This document shows, in pieces, positions 34,492 to 45,043 of a DNA stretch of 64,000 nt. A model generated the notes under the pieces. That model did not search any database. It was not told where the DNA came from and saw only the letters and a list, made by a program, of their open reading frames with translations. How positions within the stretch are numbered: the first letter of the stretch is position 1; the number at the start of each line of letters is the position of its first letter. This DNA is from Hsuehochloa calcarea (lineage: Eukaryota > Streptophyta > Magnoliopsida > Poales > Poaceae): NCBI GenBank assembly GCA_036346395.1, contig CM070603.1, positions 22,167,045-22,231,044 of the forward strand, written 5' to 3'. The translations under genes were made by a program, and so were the position numbers.

Positions 34492-35036
34492 TTCCACAAT
34501 GTAGATTGAACTTGATTGGGATAAGATTGAACTTAATGGTACATGTGTGTAAATGTACATGAATGGTTAATTTTAGTTAATTGATTTGTGAATTGGATGT
34601 GCTTGTTTCTGAAATGAATGTGAATTGGATGTATACATGTACTTGTTGTGTTTCAGCTTGTTTCGGAGGGCATTACTAGCATTTCCTGAGGCTAGCCGAT
34701 AAACAGAAATAAATTTAGCAATACGAAAGAATATCATAGACGGTTCCTTAGGACGTATCATCTCTGATACATCAGCTCTCACAGACGGTTTCATCTATAA
34801 ACCGTCTGTGACACATCAGCTCTCACGAACGGTTTTATTTATAAACCGTCTGTGATACATCAGCTATCACGAACGGTTTTGAGTTAATAACCGTCTGTGA
34901 TAGTCTGCATCACAGATGGTTCAAAAATCGTCTGTGATGACCTCATATCATTACTGACCTATAAACTCAGACGACCCACGAAACCGTTTGTGATGACGTT
35001 TTTGAACCATCTGTCGAGACCTTTTCTTTAGTAGTG
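34492..35036 (+). repeat. CACTA 3' subterminal array and terminal repeat
   Basis: An AT-rich lead-in homologous to 15640-15860 is followed by ATCACAGACGG/CCGTCTGTGAT repeats (34730-35015) and the terminus CTTTAGTAGTG ending at 35036. It pairs with the 5' end at 10036. Confidence 0.8.
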
Positions 35037-36152
35037 AGCCGTGCCACAACCTCGCGACCTCCTCCTCCAGCGTGACCTTGCCGCTGCCTCAGCTCATCCG
35101 TCGGTCTCCTTGTACCCGAGCGAGAGAGGGGCTTATCTCATGCATCGAAGAGGATAAGATCGGACGGAATAGGGTGGGCTATACCATCAACACTATAACA
35201 TTTCCTTATTTTCATCTAATATATTCAAAACTATCTATATTTGGCATATAAAAACCATATTAGTATATTTTGTCACTAACAATACTTGCATAGTATTTCA
35301 AATTTATTATACGAAGTTATAAAAAATAATGGTCAAATTCATCTTAAAGTTCATAAAAAAAAATCAATGACATAAAAAAATTTATTTATCATAATCACTT
35401 TGACTTGTATAATCGCTTTTACAATTTTGCACAACTTTGATTTGTAGAGTCGCTTTTACAATTTTACACAAAAATTGCCGGTAGCTTCGAGACCTAATGG
35501 AAATGTCGGTCTTTTTCAATGCCATAAATAAAAACGGGAACCATACTTTCAATGCCATAAATAAAAACGGGAACCAGACGGCACGCTGATAATGACGGTC
35601 ACCACTCACCAGTTATCAAACTCGATCGAAGGGCCCACGATCATTCAAGAAATGCCATTTGCAGAAAAACAAGCATTCAATGAATATTGGTAAGTAATAA
35701 GTTTAATTTTTTTAGAAACACAGGGAAACAATACCGACTCCATTTTTATTATAATGAAACTAAAATAAGAATACGCTTAAATATACGGAATTGCTATATA
35801 ATACTCGACTAATTTTTATGTAAGTTGAATTGGTTTGGCTCTTGAATGGAAGGTACCGGTATTGGGCCATTTTGGTGTACCTTCTGGAGTATAAAAGGAA
35901 ATTAATATGCATATATATCCTTCCATATATATAGTTTATATCTTACATGTATAAACTATTTTCTACACACGTACAAAACTTCTCATACAAATGCATCACT
36001 AACAAAAAGAGTGACCGTACGTTGGCCAAAAGCTCATCCTTTCAAGAGATCTATATACTCCTACATCGGCACGACATGCCCGTATTAACCTATCGTCCTA
36101 ATTATAACCACAAGAGCAAAGTCAGCTGCTTCCTGAACATTGTAATTTAGAC
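35037..36152. other. Spacer downstream of receptor kinase, with two short tandem duplications
   Basis: There is no gene. A 37-bp unit is duplicated at about 35397-35470 (ACTTTGA.TTGTA..TCGCTTTTACAATTTT) and a 33-bp unit at 35514-35579 (TTTCAATGCCATAAATAAAAA). The part nearest 36153 is presumably the 3' untranslated region and terminator of the minus-strand kinase gene, but no poly(A) signal can be assigned with confidence. Confidence 0.5.
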
Positions 36153-37526
36153 CTACCGGGGTCCTGACAAAGAAGAGGAGGGAGGAAGATCTGACCACAC
36201 AGAGCCTACTTCATCAGTCATTTCTTCATTTGCTGCTGTAACAATGAAGTTATAATCTATATCACGCTCAACGATTACTGCACCTTCCAAAGCCTTCACA
36301 ACAGTCGACATGGCGGGCCTCTTGTTGGTGTCAACCTGCAAGCACCACATGGCAAGATTGGTCATCTCCATGACTTGCTCAGCGTACAGCTCAATCTCAT
36401 GGCCAAAATGGCTAGCAACAAGATCGAAGATCACCCCACTTCTTGCTGACTCCTGCAGCATCTTTATCAGATAATTGCTCTCCTCCGGCCGGGAGAGATC
36501 CAAGTTTCTCCTCCCGCAAATGACCTCCATCACCACGACGCCGAAGCTGTAGACGTCGGCCTTCACGGTGATCCTCGACGTCAGCCACTCCGGAGCCAAA
36601 TACCCCGGAGTGCCCCTCATTCTGGTCACTACATTGCTCCTGTCTCTCTCGATCAGCTTTGCTAGCCCAAAGTCGGAGATCTTGGCGTTGAAGCTCTCAT
36701 CTAGGAGGATATTCTGCGGCTTGATGTCCAGATGCGCAATCCTTTGCCTACAACCTTCGTGCAGATAGCATAGCCCTTTGGCTACGTCCGTGATGATCCC
36801 GTGCCTAGTCTGCCAATCTAGAGCCGCCGGCGACGTCTCGCCGCCATTCTTCGCGAAGATCCAGTTATCCAACGACCCATTGCTCATGTGCTCGTAAACC
36901 AGAAGGTTGTGAGATCTCTCGGCGCAGAACCCAACCAGTTGCACCAGGTTGACATGATGGATGCTGCCCATCGTCTCGACTTCGGCCAAGAACTCCCCGC
37001 CGAGGCGGACGCTGCGGCCATCCAACACTTTGACGGCGACCCTTTGCCCGCGGACGTCGCCGTCGAAGACGGATCCGGACCCTCCTTCGCCGAGCTTGCT
37101 CGAGAAGCTCCTGGTGGCCGCCTTCAGCTCCTCAAAGGAGAACCTCGACGGCATTCCAGAGACCGGATGACGGGACCAGTATGGATCCTCCTCCCGCTCG
37201 TACGATTTAATGGCGCATCTCTGGAGTCCAAGGAAGCACGCACCAAGGAGGAGCAGACTTGCCACTCCGACCAATATGCCTACTAGAATCCCTGTCTGGA
37301 AAGGCTTATTTTGAAACTCGCCGCCGGGAGTTGGAGCCGGAGCAGGAGAAGGCTCGGCCGCTGGAAAAGCATAGGAGAGCCCTAGATCCAGTAGCGAGTC
37401 ATCTACTTCATCGAGGACGTGGGAAATCTGAGCCATGTCTTGGCGCCCAGCACCAGCAACCAAGCACTGTGTGGAAGCCAAAACAACAGCGGCCAGGAGG
37501 CCGAAGGTGCAGAGGTGGCACTGCAT
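36153..37526 (-). CDS. Receptor-like serine/threonine kinase, SD2/LRK10-like, lectin-less, non-RD
   Basis: An uninterrupted 457-codon frame. Residues 1-26 form a signal peptide. A short extracellular part with a proline-rich stretch (57-67, PAAEPSPAPAPTPGG region) follows. Residues ~78-101 form one membrane helix. The kinase domain spans ~144-420. Visible kinase residues: glycine loop GEGGSG (146-151), Lys166 in VAVKV, catalytic loop HLDIKPQN with Asp267 and Asn272, DFG (285-287), APE (311-313), Arg403. The catalytic Asp is preceded by Leu, not Arg, making it a non-RD kinase, as is common in SD2 and LRK10-like families. These families usually carry a lectin or cysteine-rich ectodomain; here only about 50 residues are exported. 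It probably acts at the plasma membrane in signalling; ligand unknown. Intronless; the start is supported by the signal peptide. No strong TATA box is evident. Confidence 0.9.
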   Translation of the reverse strand: MQCHLCTFGLLAAVVLASTQCLVAGAGRQDMAQISHVLDEVDDSLLDLGLSYAFPAAEPSPAPAPTPGGEFQNKPFQTGILVGILVGVASLLLLGACFLGLQRCAIKSYEREEDPYWSRHPVSGMPSRFSFEELKAATRSFSSKLGEGGSGSVFDGDVRGQRVAVKVLDGRSVRLGGEFLAEVETMGSIHHVNLVQLVGFCAERSHNLLVYEHMSNGSLDNWIFAKNGGETSPAALDWQTRHGIITDVAKGLCYLHEGCRQRIAHLDIKPQNILLDESFNAKISDFGLAKLIERDRSNVVTRMRGTPGYLAPEWLTSRITVKADVYSFGVVVMEVICGRRNLDLSRPEESNYLIKMLQESARSGVIFDLVASHFGHEIELYAEQVMEMTNLAMWCLQVDTNKRPAMSTVVKALEGAVIVERDIDYNFIVTAANEEMTDEVGSVWSDLPPSSSLSGPR

Positions 37527-38278
37527 CCTTATTCTGAAGGATTTGATTAAGGTAGTAATGGATTAAGGAAGTAATAAGATGGATCTTTTAAGAGGTATAA
37601 TGATACTCGTGCTAGGAAAGTTTTAACTTTATTGCCGCGTCTTTACTGCTCACTCGTCGAACTGGTCCTACACGTGATCTTTTCAGTGCCCCCCTCGCTC
37701 TGTGTTGACCTCGTACCGTCTCTCAAATAAAAATGAATGGAAATAATTGTTTAATCCACTTTTACCACCAATTTTCCGATCCTCTCACGCTTTGTTTAGA
37801 AATGTCACTCCGGCCCATTTTCCGTCAATTCCATTCGTCACGGTCGCGTGAAAAGACCAAAATACCCTTATCTTCGACAACCCAAGGGAAAAGTTCAGAA
37901 ATGCCACTCTTGACCATTTTCCGTCAATTCCATCACGTGCAAAAGTTTCGAAAATTCCCAAAGAAAAAATTGAACATACAGGGTAGGACATATTTTATAG
38001 CTTTGCAAAATTTCATGATGAAACTCGGCCACATTTGAAATATATGAAATTGATAAGTATGTAAATAGCAAAGGCTATTATGGGATTTCTGGATAAATCT
38101 GAGATGCTAACGGCTGAAAATGGCAAAAGTAAACAAGGCACTAACGGATGGATGGCATAAGTGAGAGAGGACGAAAAAATTAGTGGCAAATGTGGGAAGT
38201 AGATCACAACTCATAGTATAAACAAAAATTTTCCCAAAATGAATTCCCAACAGCTTATTACTAAGAGTGGTTATACAC
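37527..38278. other. Upstream region of kinase gene
   Basis: No coding sequence. The first few hundred bases should hold the promoter of the minus-strand kinase gene; only a weak TATA-like ATTATACC is seen on the minus strand around 37595. A block AAATG(T/C)CACTC...CCATTTTCCGTCAATTCCA occurs twice with a 99-base spacing (37800 and 37899), and GTGGCAAATG near 38181 looks like a degenerate inverted relative. It may be an old transposon relic. Confidence 0.4.
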
Positions 38279-39510
38279 CACTATACAAAGGGTCATCACA
38301 GAAGGTTTTTGAACCGTCTAAGTTTGTATGTCTGTGATGATATGAGGTCATCACAGACGGTTGTTTAACCGCTTGTGAAAAAACTATCACAGACGGTTCT
38401 AAACAAGAGCCTATCATAGAAAAAGAACCGCTCTCCACATACGCTTCTTGATAGTTTTTTCATAGACGGTTCTTCTTGATAGTTTTTTTCACAGACGGTT
38501 CTTGTTTAGAACCGTCTGTGATAGCTTTTTTCTATTGCAAAAAAAAAGGTGCTAAAACTTCAGAGACTGTTTTGAGGCCCTAAACGACCTTTTTTTTTGG
38601 GGGGTTTTCACTTCGTCTAGAGCCTCCTGAGCTACGCGAATGAATTTGATATGTGCTTTATGAATTTTTGAATTGCACTTTTCGTTAGCTTTCCAACGAG
38701 CCAAAGAACGTCGCAATCCGAGTTCGTATGCAAAAGTTATGGCGGTTTTACTGGACAGTGCGCGATCTGCCATCTATATTTTGCCGAAACCAAATAACTT
38801 AGCATGAACTACACATGCATAGAGAGCTTCCCACAATAGCCATAGCATCACCCACATCATAGTAGTATCAACTCAATCCACTCACAGAGCACTAACACTA
38901 GCTCTTAGTAATCCACATCACATAGCAAAAGGGGGAGTAGAGAGAGTGAGGTCGTGGGAGGCCGAGGCGACGAGGTCGTGGGAGGCCAACGACGACGAGG
39001 CCGGGGTGAGGTGGAGGAGGCCGTGGGCGACGAGCTCGGGGGAGGACGGGGCGACAAAGCGGAGGAGGCCGGGGGCGACGAGGTCGTGGGAGGCCGGCGA
39101 CGACGAGGCTGGGGCGAGGTGGAGGGGGCCGTGGGCGACGAGCTCAGGGGAGGCCGAAGCGCAAGGTCAGGACGAGACAGCGGACTCGGTTAGAGGAGAG
39201 ATGGCAGAGGAGGAGATGGAGGTGTGAGGAGACTCTATTAATATAAAGCGAGTTTCAGCAGCCCGCCCATTAAGTTCAATTTTTTATTTCCCCGCACAAC
39301 AAAACAAAAGTATCATAGACGGTTTTATCTACAAAACAGTCTGTGATATGATTATAATAACAGACGGTTTATGAATAGAACCGTCTACGGTTCTTCTTAA
39401 GAACCGTCTGTGAATTATCACAGACGGTTCTATTTACGAATCGTCCGTGATAATTACGTGACACAGACGGTTCCAAAGGGGTGTCTAGTATAGCATATTT
39501 TGTAGTAGTA
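38279..39510. mobile_element. Short non-autonomous CACTA element
   Basis: The left end is CACTATACAAAGGG and the right end is GCATATTTTGTAGTAGTA, a CACTA terminus whose last base is changed (G to A). ATCACAGACGGTT/AACCGTCTGTGA arrays lie inside both ends (38294-38530 and 39310-39475). The middle is noncoding apart from a GC-rich repeat. No transposase is present. Flanking triplets do not match, so no target duplication was confirmed. It belongs to the same subterminal-repeat family as the 25-kb composite. Confidence 0.8.
38946..39236. repeat. GC-rich 108-bp in-frame repeat inside CACTA element
   Basis: GAGGTCGTGGGAGGCC recurs at 38972 and 39080, giving a 108-base period (36 codons). A 93-codon open frame therefore contains a repeated R/E/D/G-rich peptide. 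Composition alone can keep such a frame open, and no domain is recognised, so it is listed as a repeat and not as a gene. Confidence 0.6.
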
Positions 39511-39566
39511 ATATGCGATTTTAGATATAACTACTCTAATATTTTGTATATTTAGCTTATTTTTAA

Positions 39567-39794
39567 AGGGCTCCGCAATGAATTAATTGTTGCACAAAAT
39601 AGATACAAGCGCTCCCAATAAATACAAGCTCATTTTTAATTTTTTGGTTTCCTATAAAGGCTTGTTACTCATGCAAGTAACAAGTTCTCTAAGTTCTCTC
39701 TTTCCTCTCCCTCTCCCTCTCCCTCTCCCACATCACATAAAGTCTGATGTGGCATGGGCTTAGTAACAAGTCATTTGCGCTATTAGGAGTGCCC
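39567..39794. mobile_element. Candidate Tourist-like MITE
   Basis: The left end GGGCTCCGCAATGAA and the right end GCGCTATTAGGAGTGCCC form an imperfect inverted pair. TAA is found at the right border and next to the left border, but the duplication is not clean. The body is short and AT-rich with a pyrimidine microsatellite. Superfamily assignment is tentative. Confidence 0.35.
39703..39729. repeat. CCCTCT hexanucleotide microsatellite
   Basis: About four perfect CCCTCT units in a longer pyrimidine-rich tract. Confidence 0.8.
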
Positions 39795-40984
39795 TAACTA
39801 GTCACGTTGCCTAAGATCAATCTTACAGAATCTCACAAGAAATAGAAAAGGGGAGACGATTCCTCGGGCCCTCAGTTTTATTAGTAATCAACGTGTTCTC
39901 TCCTATTAGGAGTCCCAAATTACACTATTTGAAGTTCCAACAATTGTCCACACCAAGGGTTAGTTTGGGCGAGGAGAGGGATTAGGTCTAATCCACTCAG
40001 ATTAGAAAAAAAATTTAGTCCAAATTCTTTGGATTTACAACATTGTTCACTGTATTGTCCGTGAGTCAACTACAAATCGGACATCAAATAGTTTGAACAA
40101 CGGTTCCAAAGACCCTGCCCACCGGAAAACCGTAGCCAGGGCAAGATTTCTTCTCCCAGTATCCCGGAACCACTGATTTCTATCCGATTTGTGACCGATT
40201 CCTACCGACCGTCAATTGTTTTTTTTCTTTAACTTTTATGTGTCTCTAGTCATGCATTTCGTGTACAATCGGTGATAGTCATCGAAAAGCGGTATTGACT
40301 CGTTCAAACAGACAAAAATTGGACGGCTTTTGTCCGATTCTCAGCCAAATTCTGGCTGTTATCAACAGTCTTATGGACTATTTTGGGAAAAAATTCAATT
40401 TAATTACTTTTGTCGGTTTATTTTCCGAAATCGCTCACAACTCGGCAACTGCCCTCTAGCAAGAATTGGACCGGAAACGAAATTTGAACCCTTGGTCTGA
40501 TCAATTATTACACTTTCCAACAACGTATTTTCTAAGTAAGAATAGTCTGATCAAATTAGGTGTGGCCTCTACGCCAATATTACTATTCTCTTTGTTTGAG
40601 AATATAGGTCCAAGCACACCATGCTTGTAGACTAAGGAGAACGAATCTAAAAAGGTTAACAACATTAGACCATACATACATCTGTTAATTGGTATATATA
40701 CTACAGCCATTCAACCTCTTTTACAGCATTAAAGTAGGGATAGACAGTGAAAATATTACAATATCTACACCTTTGAATTTGTTATATTGTGAAATGTGCC
40801 CAGTTAAGCACACGCTAAAAAAAATAGAATATGAAACGACACTTCCAAAAAAATAGACTTATATTGCGAAGCGGATGGATTATTTGTCTACGCAACAATT
40901 CTCAAAGCTGGCAAGCCGGAAGGGGGTTATCTTCCGGCGCCTATCGTAGCCAGCTATGTAAGGCCGAGGAGGCCAATTCTATGC
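39795..40984. other. Gene-free spacer
   Basis: No supported gene, transposon terminus or RNA was found. A start GGGTTAGTTTGGGCGAGGAG near 39957 looks like a possible transposon end, but no partner was found. Confidence 0.4.
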
Positions 40985-42600
40985 GGGTGAATATGCTATT
41001 TTAAAATTCTCTTTGGTCAAAACCGGATTTTATATACGGAAGCGTAAATCAAAATAATTTTACACAATTAAAATCTAAATCAACTAGTCTCACTAAGTGC
41101 ACCAACAACTAAGTCTAGATCAAGGTTTCCAATCCTAAGATGACAAGCATGCAATTCAGTTTTAGAAATGTAAATCGCAAGAATGTAAATGAGCACAAGA
41201 AATCAAACCACAATGACACAATCATCTTTTTACCGTGGTGCTTGGAGATTTATCGGTCTCCCCTAATCCATGTTGAGGTAAGCCTAAACAAATTGGACCG
41301 GCTTCACGGATTAAGCCAAACACTTCAATCCACTAGAGTTTCTCTTCCTCTACTCCAGAGATGTTGAGCATCAAACTACTGACAACAAACCAGGCCTTCT
41401 CACAAACTTCTTGAGAAGATCACCGACATAACTCCTCAAAGCCATCTAGGTGTCGGTAAGCACCAAGAATAACAAGTCGAAGATGCTCAATTGCACGAAT
41501 CATGTTCTAGAAGCTCAATAGATGCACAATACACCACTCAAGTGCAACATATGCACAAGAAATTTCCTCTCTCCCTCTCTAAGTGAACCACATGCACAAA
41601 TATGATGAGAGGCTTTGCTCTTGTCTTAAACACCCCTCTTTTATCTCTTGGATTGCTCAATAAGCCCACAAGAGTTATCTCTCAAATGTATGCATGTAAT
41701 GTGTCCAGGAGCAATTTGGACAACAACCAAACATCCCCAATTCAGGTCCTTTTATAGTTCTCACACAAAAACTAGCCGTTAGAGCTAAACTCAGCGAAAT
41801 TGCACTAGTCAGGACATGTCCTAACCAATTAGGACTTGTCCTAACTACATATGTAACGACCAGCTCACTATTCACATGTCAGTGAGACAGTGACCGTTGG
41901 GAGCTGAAAATGCACTAGTTAGGACATGTCCTAGCTGAACTCAGTATTTGTCTTAACTACTCTCGGTTGCAAGTCAAATTTCTTGAAAATGCTAGTTAGG
42001 ACACATGTCCTAACTAACATTAGGACAACTGCTCTCAGGTTTGAAGAAACACTTCTAGCCCTTACTCAGGACAACTCTTATACATAATGGAATTGTCATA
42101 ACTCCTGAGAAATTTCGCACTTATGCTCTCTCTCAACTTCGCCATCTCGAGGCGCTAACTATTTATGCACAAAGCAACCTCAAGTTGATGGCCAAGCTAG
42201 TAGATATTAAATGCATCCAATTGAGATTCTTGACACCGATTTTAATCCAGCTACTAATCATTCGACCTCTAGAAGCAAATTTTAGCAAACTGGAGTATCC
42301 ACCAGACACCTAGACCGCTAAAATGACTAAGAAACTTATCCTTAGCCTTCATTCTATACCTTTTCCTTGAGCTAAACCAACTTGGGGTCATGGCATTGAT
42401 CTCCGGTTCCACTTCTCAATTTCCCGGATGTTGATACAATGACAAACTATCCTTTTGCCACGTCTGAGCTCATGACATCTTCATCAACATCACTTCTCAA
42501 TCTTCGGTACCTATTCCTTTCATTCAATTCAATGAAAACGTTAGTCCCGCAAATTAGGTTGTCAACAATTATTAAAATTGACAACCACATTGATGGCAAC
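40985..42600 (-). repeat. Unclassified LTR-like sequence
   Basis: Several features suggest an LTR read on the minus strand. There is a TATA box, TATAAAAGG, at 41748-41756 (minus). Upstream of it are repeated palindromes AGGACATGTCCT. At the right edge there is a TGTGGTTGTCAATTTT-like start. No pol sequence, primer site or confirmed target duplication is present. Borders are approximate. Confidence 0.4.
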
Positions 42601-42691
42601 TCGATAGCAAAAAATTGAATTTAAATGGGATTTTTCGCAAAAACCCACCTACAAGTTCCATGTGGTTCCATATCCATCCCTAACATCCAAT

Positions 42692-43486
42692 TGTAATGAT
42701 ACGAGTAGGCTACACTAGCTGGCAATTCAAAAAATTTACCACGTAAACCAAGAAGCAATGCAAGCAAGAGATCATAGATCGTCACCACTAGATGCACACA
42801 GTGCAGCGGAAGAAGAGTTGGAGCAGCGGATCCAATGTAGAGCTCGTCGATGTCGTGGTCGTAGTTGATCGTCCAACGTCCTCATTGCCAATTGTTTTCT
42901 CCAGCAACCAGTCGCGTCCCTTGTAAAGTCGTGGATCGTCCTTTAGCGCAACTTCAACCGCAGTAGAGCCTCTACAGTATCAACACGTCCGGGATAGAAC
43001 ACCGTACGGTGGTGTGCTAGCACCAACTCGCACAATAAGGCTCTTGAGAAGATGGCGGTTAGGGTTTCGGTGGAGCAACTCACGTCCCGTCTTCTCCCAA
43101 CAGCCTCATGCATCTCCTTATATAGTGCACATAATGGATCTTATCCAAACATATTTATTCTAACATGTTAAGTGTGTGACCCGGTAGGTTCATGCGTAAA
43201 CGGTTGTGACTCAAAAATACCTTTTCGACCGCGAGTCGTTAGCGGTTCCTAGCAGGACATAACGATTCAAGAATACACATAAATTATATCGGACGAACCT
43301 TAATGCAACATGATCTACGACTATGTCCTTATCACTTATGACCAGCTCAGATCTCTATACGACCATATCATATTTAGTCAAGACTATTCACATCAATCCC
43401 TGCAAAAGATGTTATGCATAGAATCCAATTCTATCGGATGACATGAACACATAATATTATATAACGTGACCACGATTACCCAGCAC
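42692..43486 (-). repeat. RIRE1-like copia LTR, minus orientation, truncated
   Basis: Its reverse complement matches the 3' half of the adjacent LTR at 43487-45043, including the GCCGCCATCTTCTCAAGAG block and GAGTTGGTGCTAGCACAC. Its 3' terminus reads ATCATTACA at 42692. The 5' part is missing at the junction with the plus-strand copy. No primer-binding site follows, so it is not the edge of an intact element. Confidence 0.75.
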
Positions 43487-45043
43487 TGCTGAGATTGATA
43501 TGCCCTAAAGGCAATCATAGAGATGATTGTATCACACCTATGTTTATGAGTTATAGAATAAATGTTATTATATTCCTTGAATGAATCATTAGTTATGAAG
43601 ATTAACAAGTGTGTGACTTATTGGTGAAGCTCTTTAACTTATATGATGTCGTTCTAAATGAATCCTGGTCGGATGTCACTAGTCAGAACACTAGTGACTC
43701 TATCAACGAGCAAATGTATTGATTGATGACCATGTTTCACCGGTCATGGATATAGGGATATCAAATCAATAATGTGAATACATGTTAGAGAACATGGTGT
43801 TGGATTGACACTGTTGAGATTGTTATGATTTTATGTGTCATTAGTTGGTCTCAAGCAATGATGATGTATGATCCTTAGACCTAAGATCAGCATGGTTTTC
43901 TACATTTGTAATAGTGCACTTTGAGATTGCCAAACACTACTCCATAACTAGGTAGTTATAAAGGTAGCTTTTCGGTATGCTATGAAACATACAGAGGAAT
44001 CGACTGGTCGGATATGGGATTTGCCTCTTAACATAACATGAGAGATATCTCTGGGCCCCTCGATGTGGTCGGATAAATAAAGTACATGGCCATGTCACTA
44101 GTGGTAGAAGAGTCGACTACTTGAAGTTATCCGACACTTGATCGAGAAAGTATTGAACATTCAATGCATGATAAATTATCTCACATGGAATTCAACCAGA
44201 TATCGTGAGGCAAAGGGAGAATACACAGGCAGGTCATACAGTTCAAACAGATACAGACTGGTCGTATGGAGATACGAGTTGGTCATAGATTGGTCGAACA
44301 TAATCACTAAGTGGTCATAAACTGTTGTAAGGAGTTACGAACTAGTCATGACTAAATATGAACTGGTCATATAGAGATACGAGTTGGTCATAAGTGATAA
44401 AGATCTAGTCGTAGATCATATTGAATTAAGGTTTGTCCGATATAATTTATTTGTATTCAGGAATCGTTATGTCCTACTAGAAACCGCTAACGACTTGTGG
44501 ATGGAAAGGGTTTCTGAGTCACAACCGACTACGCATGAATCTATAGGGTCACACACTTAACGGGTTGGAACAAACGTGTTCGGATAGGATCCGTCATGGG
44601 CCCTATATAAGAGGATGCTTGAGGCTATTGGGAGAGAGACGTGACAGACAACGTGACTTGCTCCACCGAAATCCTAGCCGCCATCTTCTCAAGAGCCCTA
44701 CTGTGCGAGTTGGTGCTAGCACACTAGTGTACGGTGTTCTATCCTTGGATGTGTGGATACTGCAAAGGTGCTACTGCGGTTGTCGTTGAGATAAAGGACG
44801 CTCCACGAATTCACAAGGGATGCGACTAGTTGTTGGAGGAGACGATCAACTACAAGGATGCTGGACGATCGACTACGACCACTACATCAATGCGTCCTAC
44901 GTTGGATCCGGCTGCTCCAACTCTTTTTCTACTACACTGCGTGTCTAGTGGTAACGATCTATGATCTTTTGCTTGCATTACATCCTGATTTACATGGTAT
45001 TATTTTTGAATTGTCAACTAGCGTAGCATACCTGTATCCCTTC
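43487..45043 (+). repeat. RIRE1-like copia LTR, plus orientation
   Basis: It begins TGCTGAGATTGATATGCCCT and follows the solo LTR at 13035 through the CTGGTCGTA repeats, the GGGCCCTATATAAGAGG promoter-like segment (about 44595-44615) and the terminal AACTAGCGTAGCATACC. It is more diverged than the 13035 copy. Together with 42692-43486 it forms a large inverted repeat. Confidence 0.75.

Larger units (their letters stand above)
10036..35036 (+). mobile_element. Composite CACTA (En/Spm) transposon, about 25 kb with nested insertions
   Basis: The left end is CACTACTACAAAAAGG (10036) and the right end is CCTTTTCTTTAGTAGTG (ending 35036), a matched pair of CACTA terminal inverted repeats. Flanking triplets are AAC (10033-10035) and AGC (35037-35039), close to a 3-bp target duplication. 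Arrays of ATCACAGACGGTT and its complement lie inside both ends, and a third array sits internally at 15860-16140. The left half keeps a TNPD-like gene. The right half keeps the second gene, with a Ulp1 protease domain. After removing three nested insertions (13035-14654, 16598-20284, 23372-34330) about 8.7 kb of CACTA sequence remains. Both genes are broken, so it is not autonomous. Confidence 0.75.

Noticed and set aside
36888..37286. Plus-strand frames opposite the receptor kinase
   Set aside because: Shadow frames of the kinase gene's GC-rich codons.
42692..45043. The two inverted LTRs as the ends of one element
   Set aside because: LTRs of one element are direct repeats; these are inverted and abutting, with no internal region or primer site.
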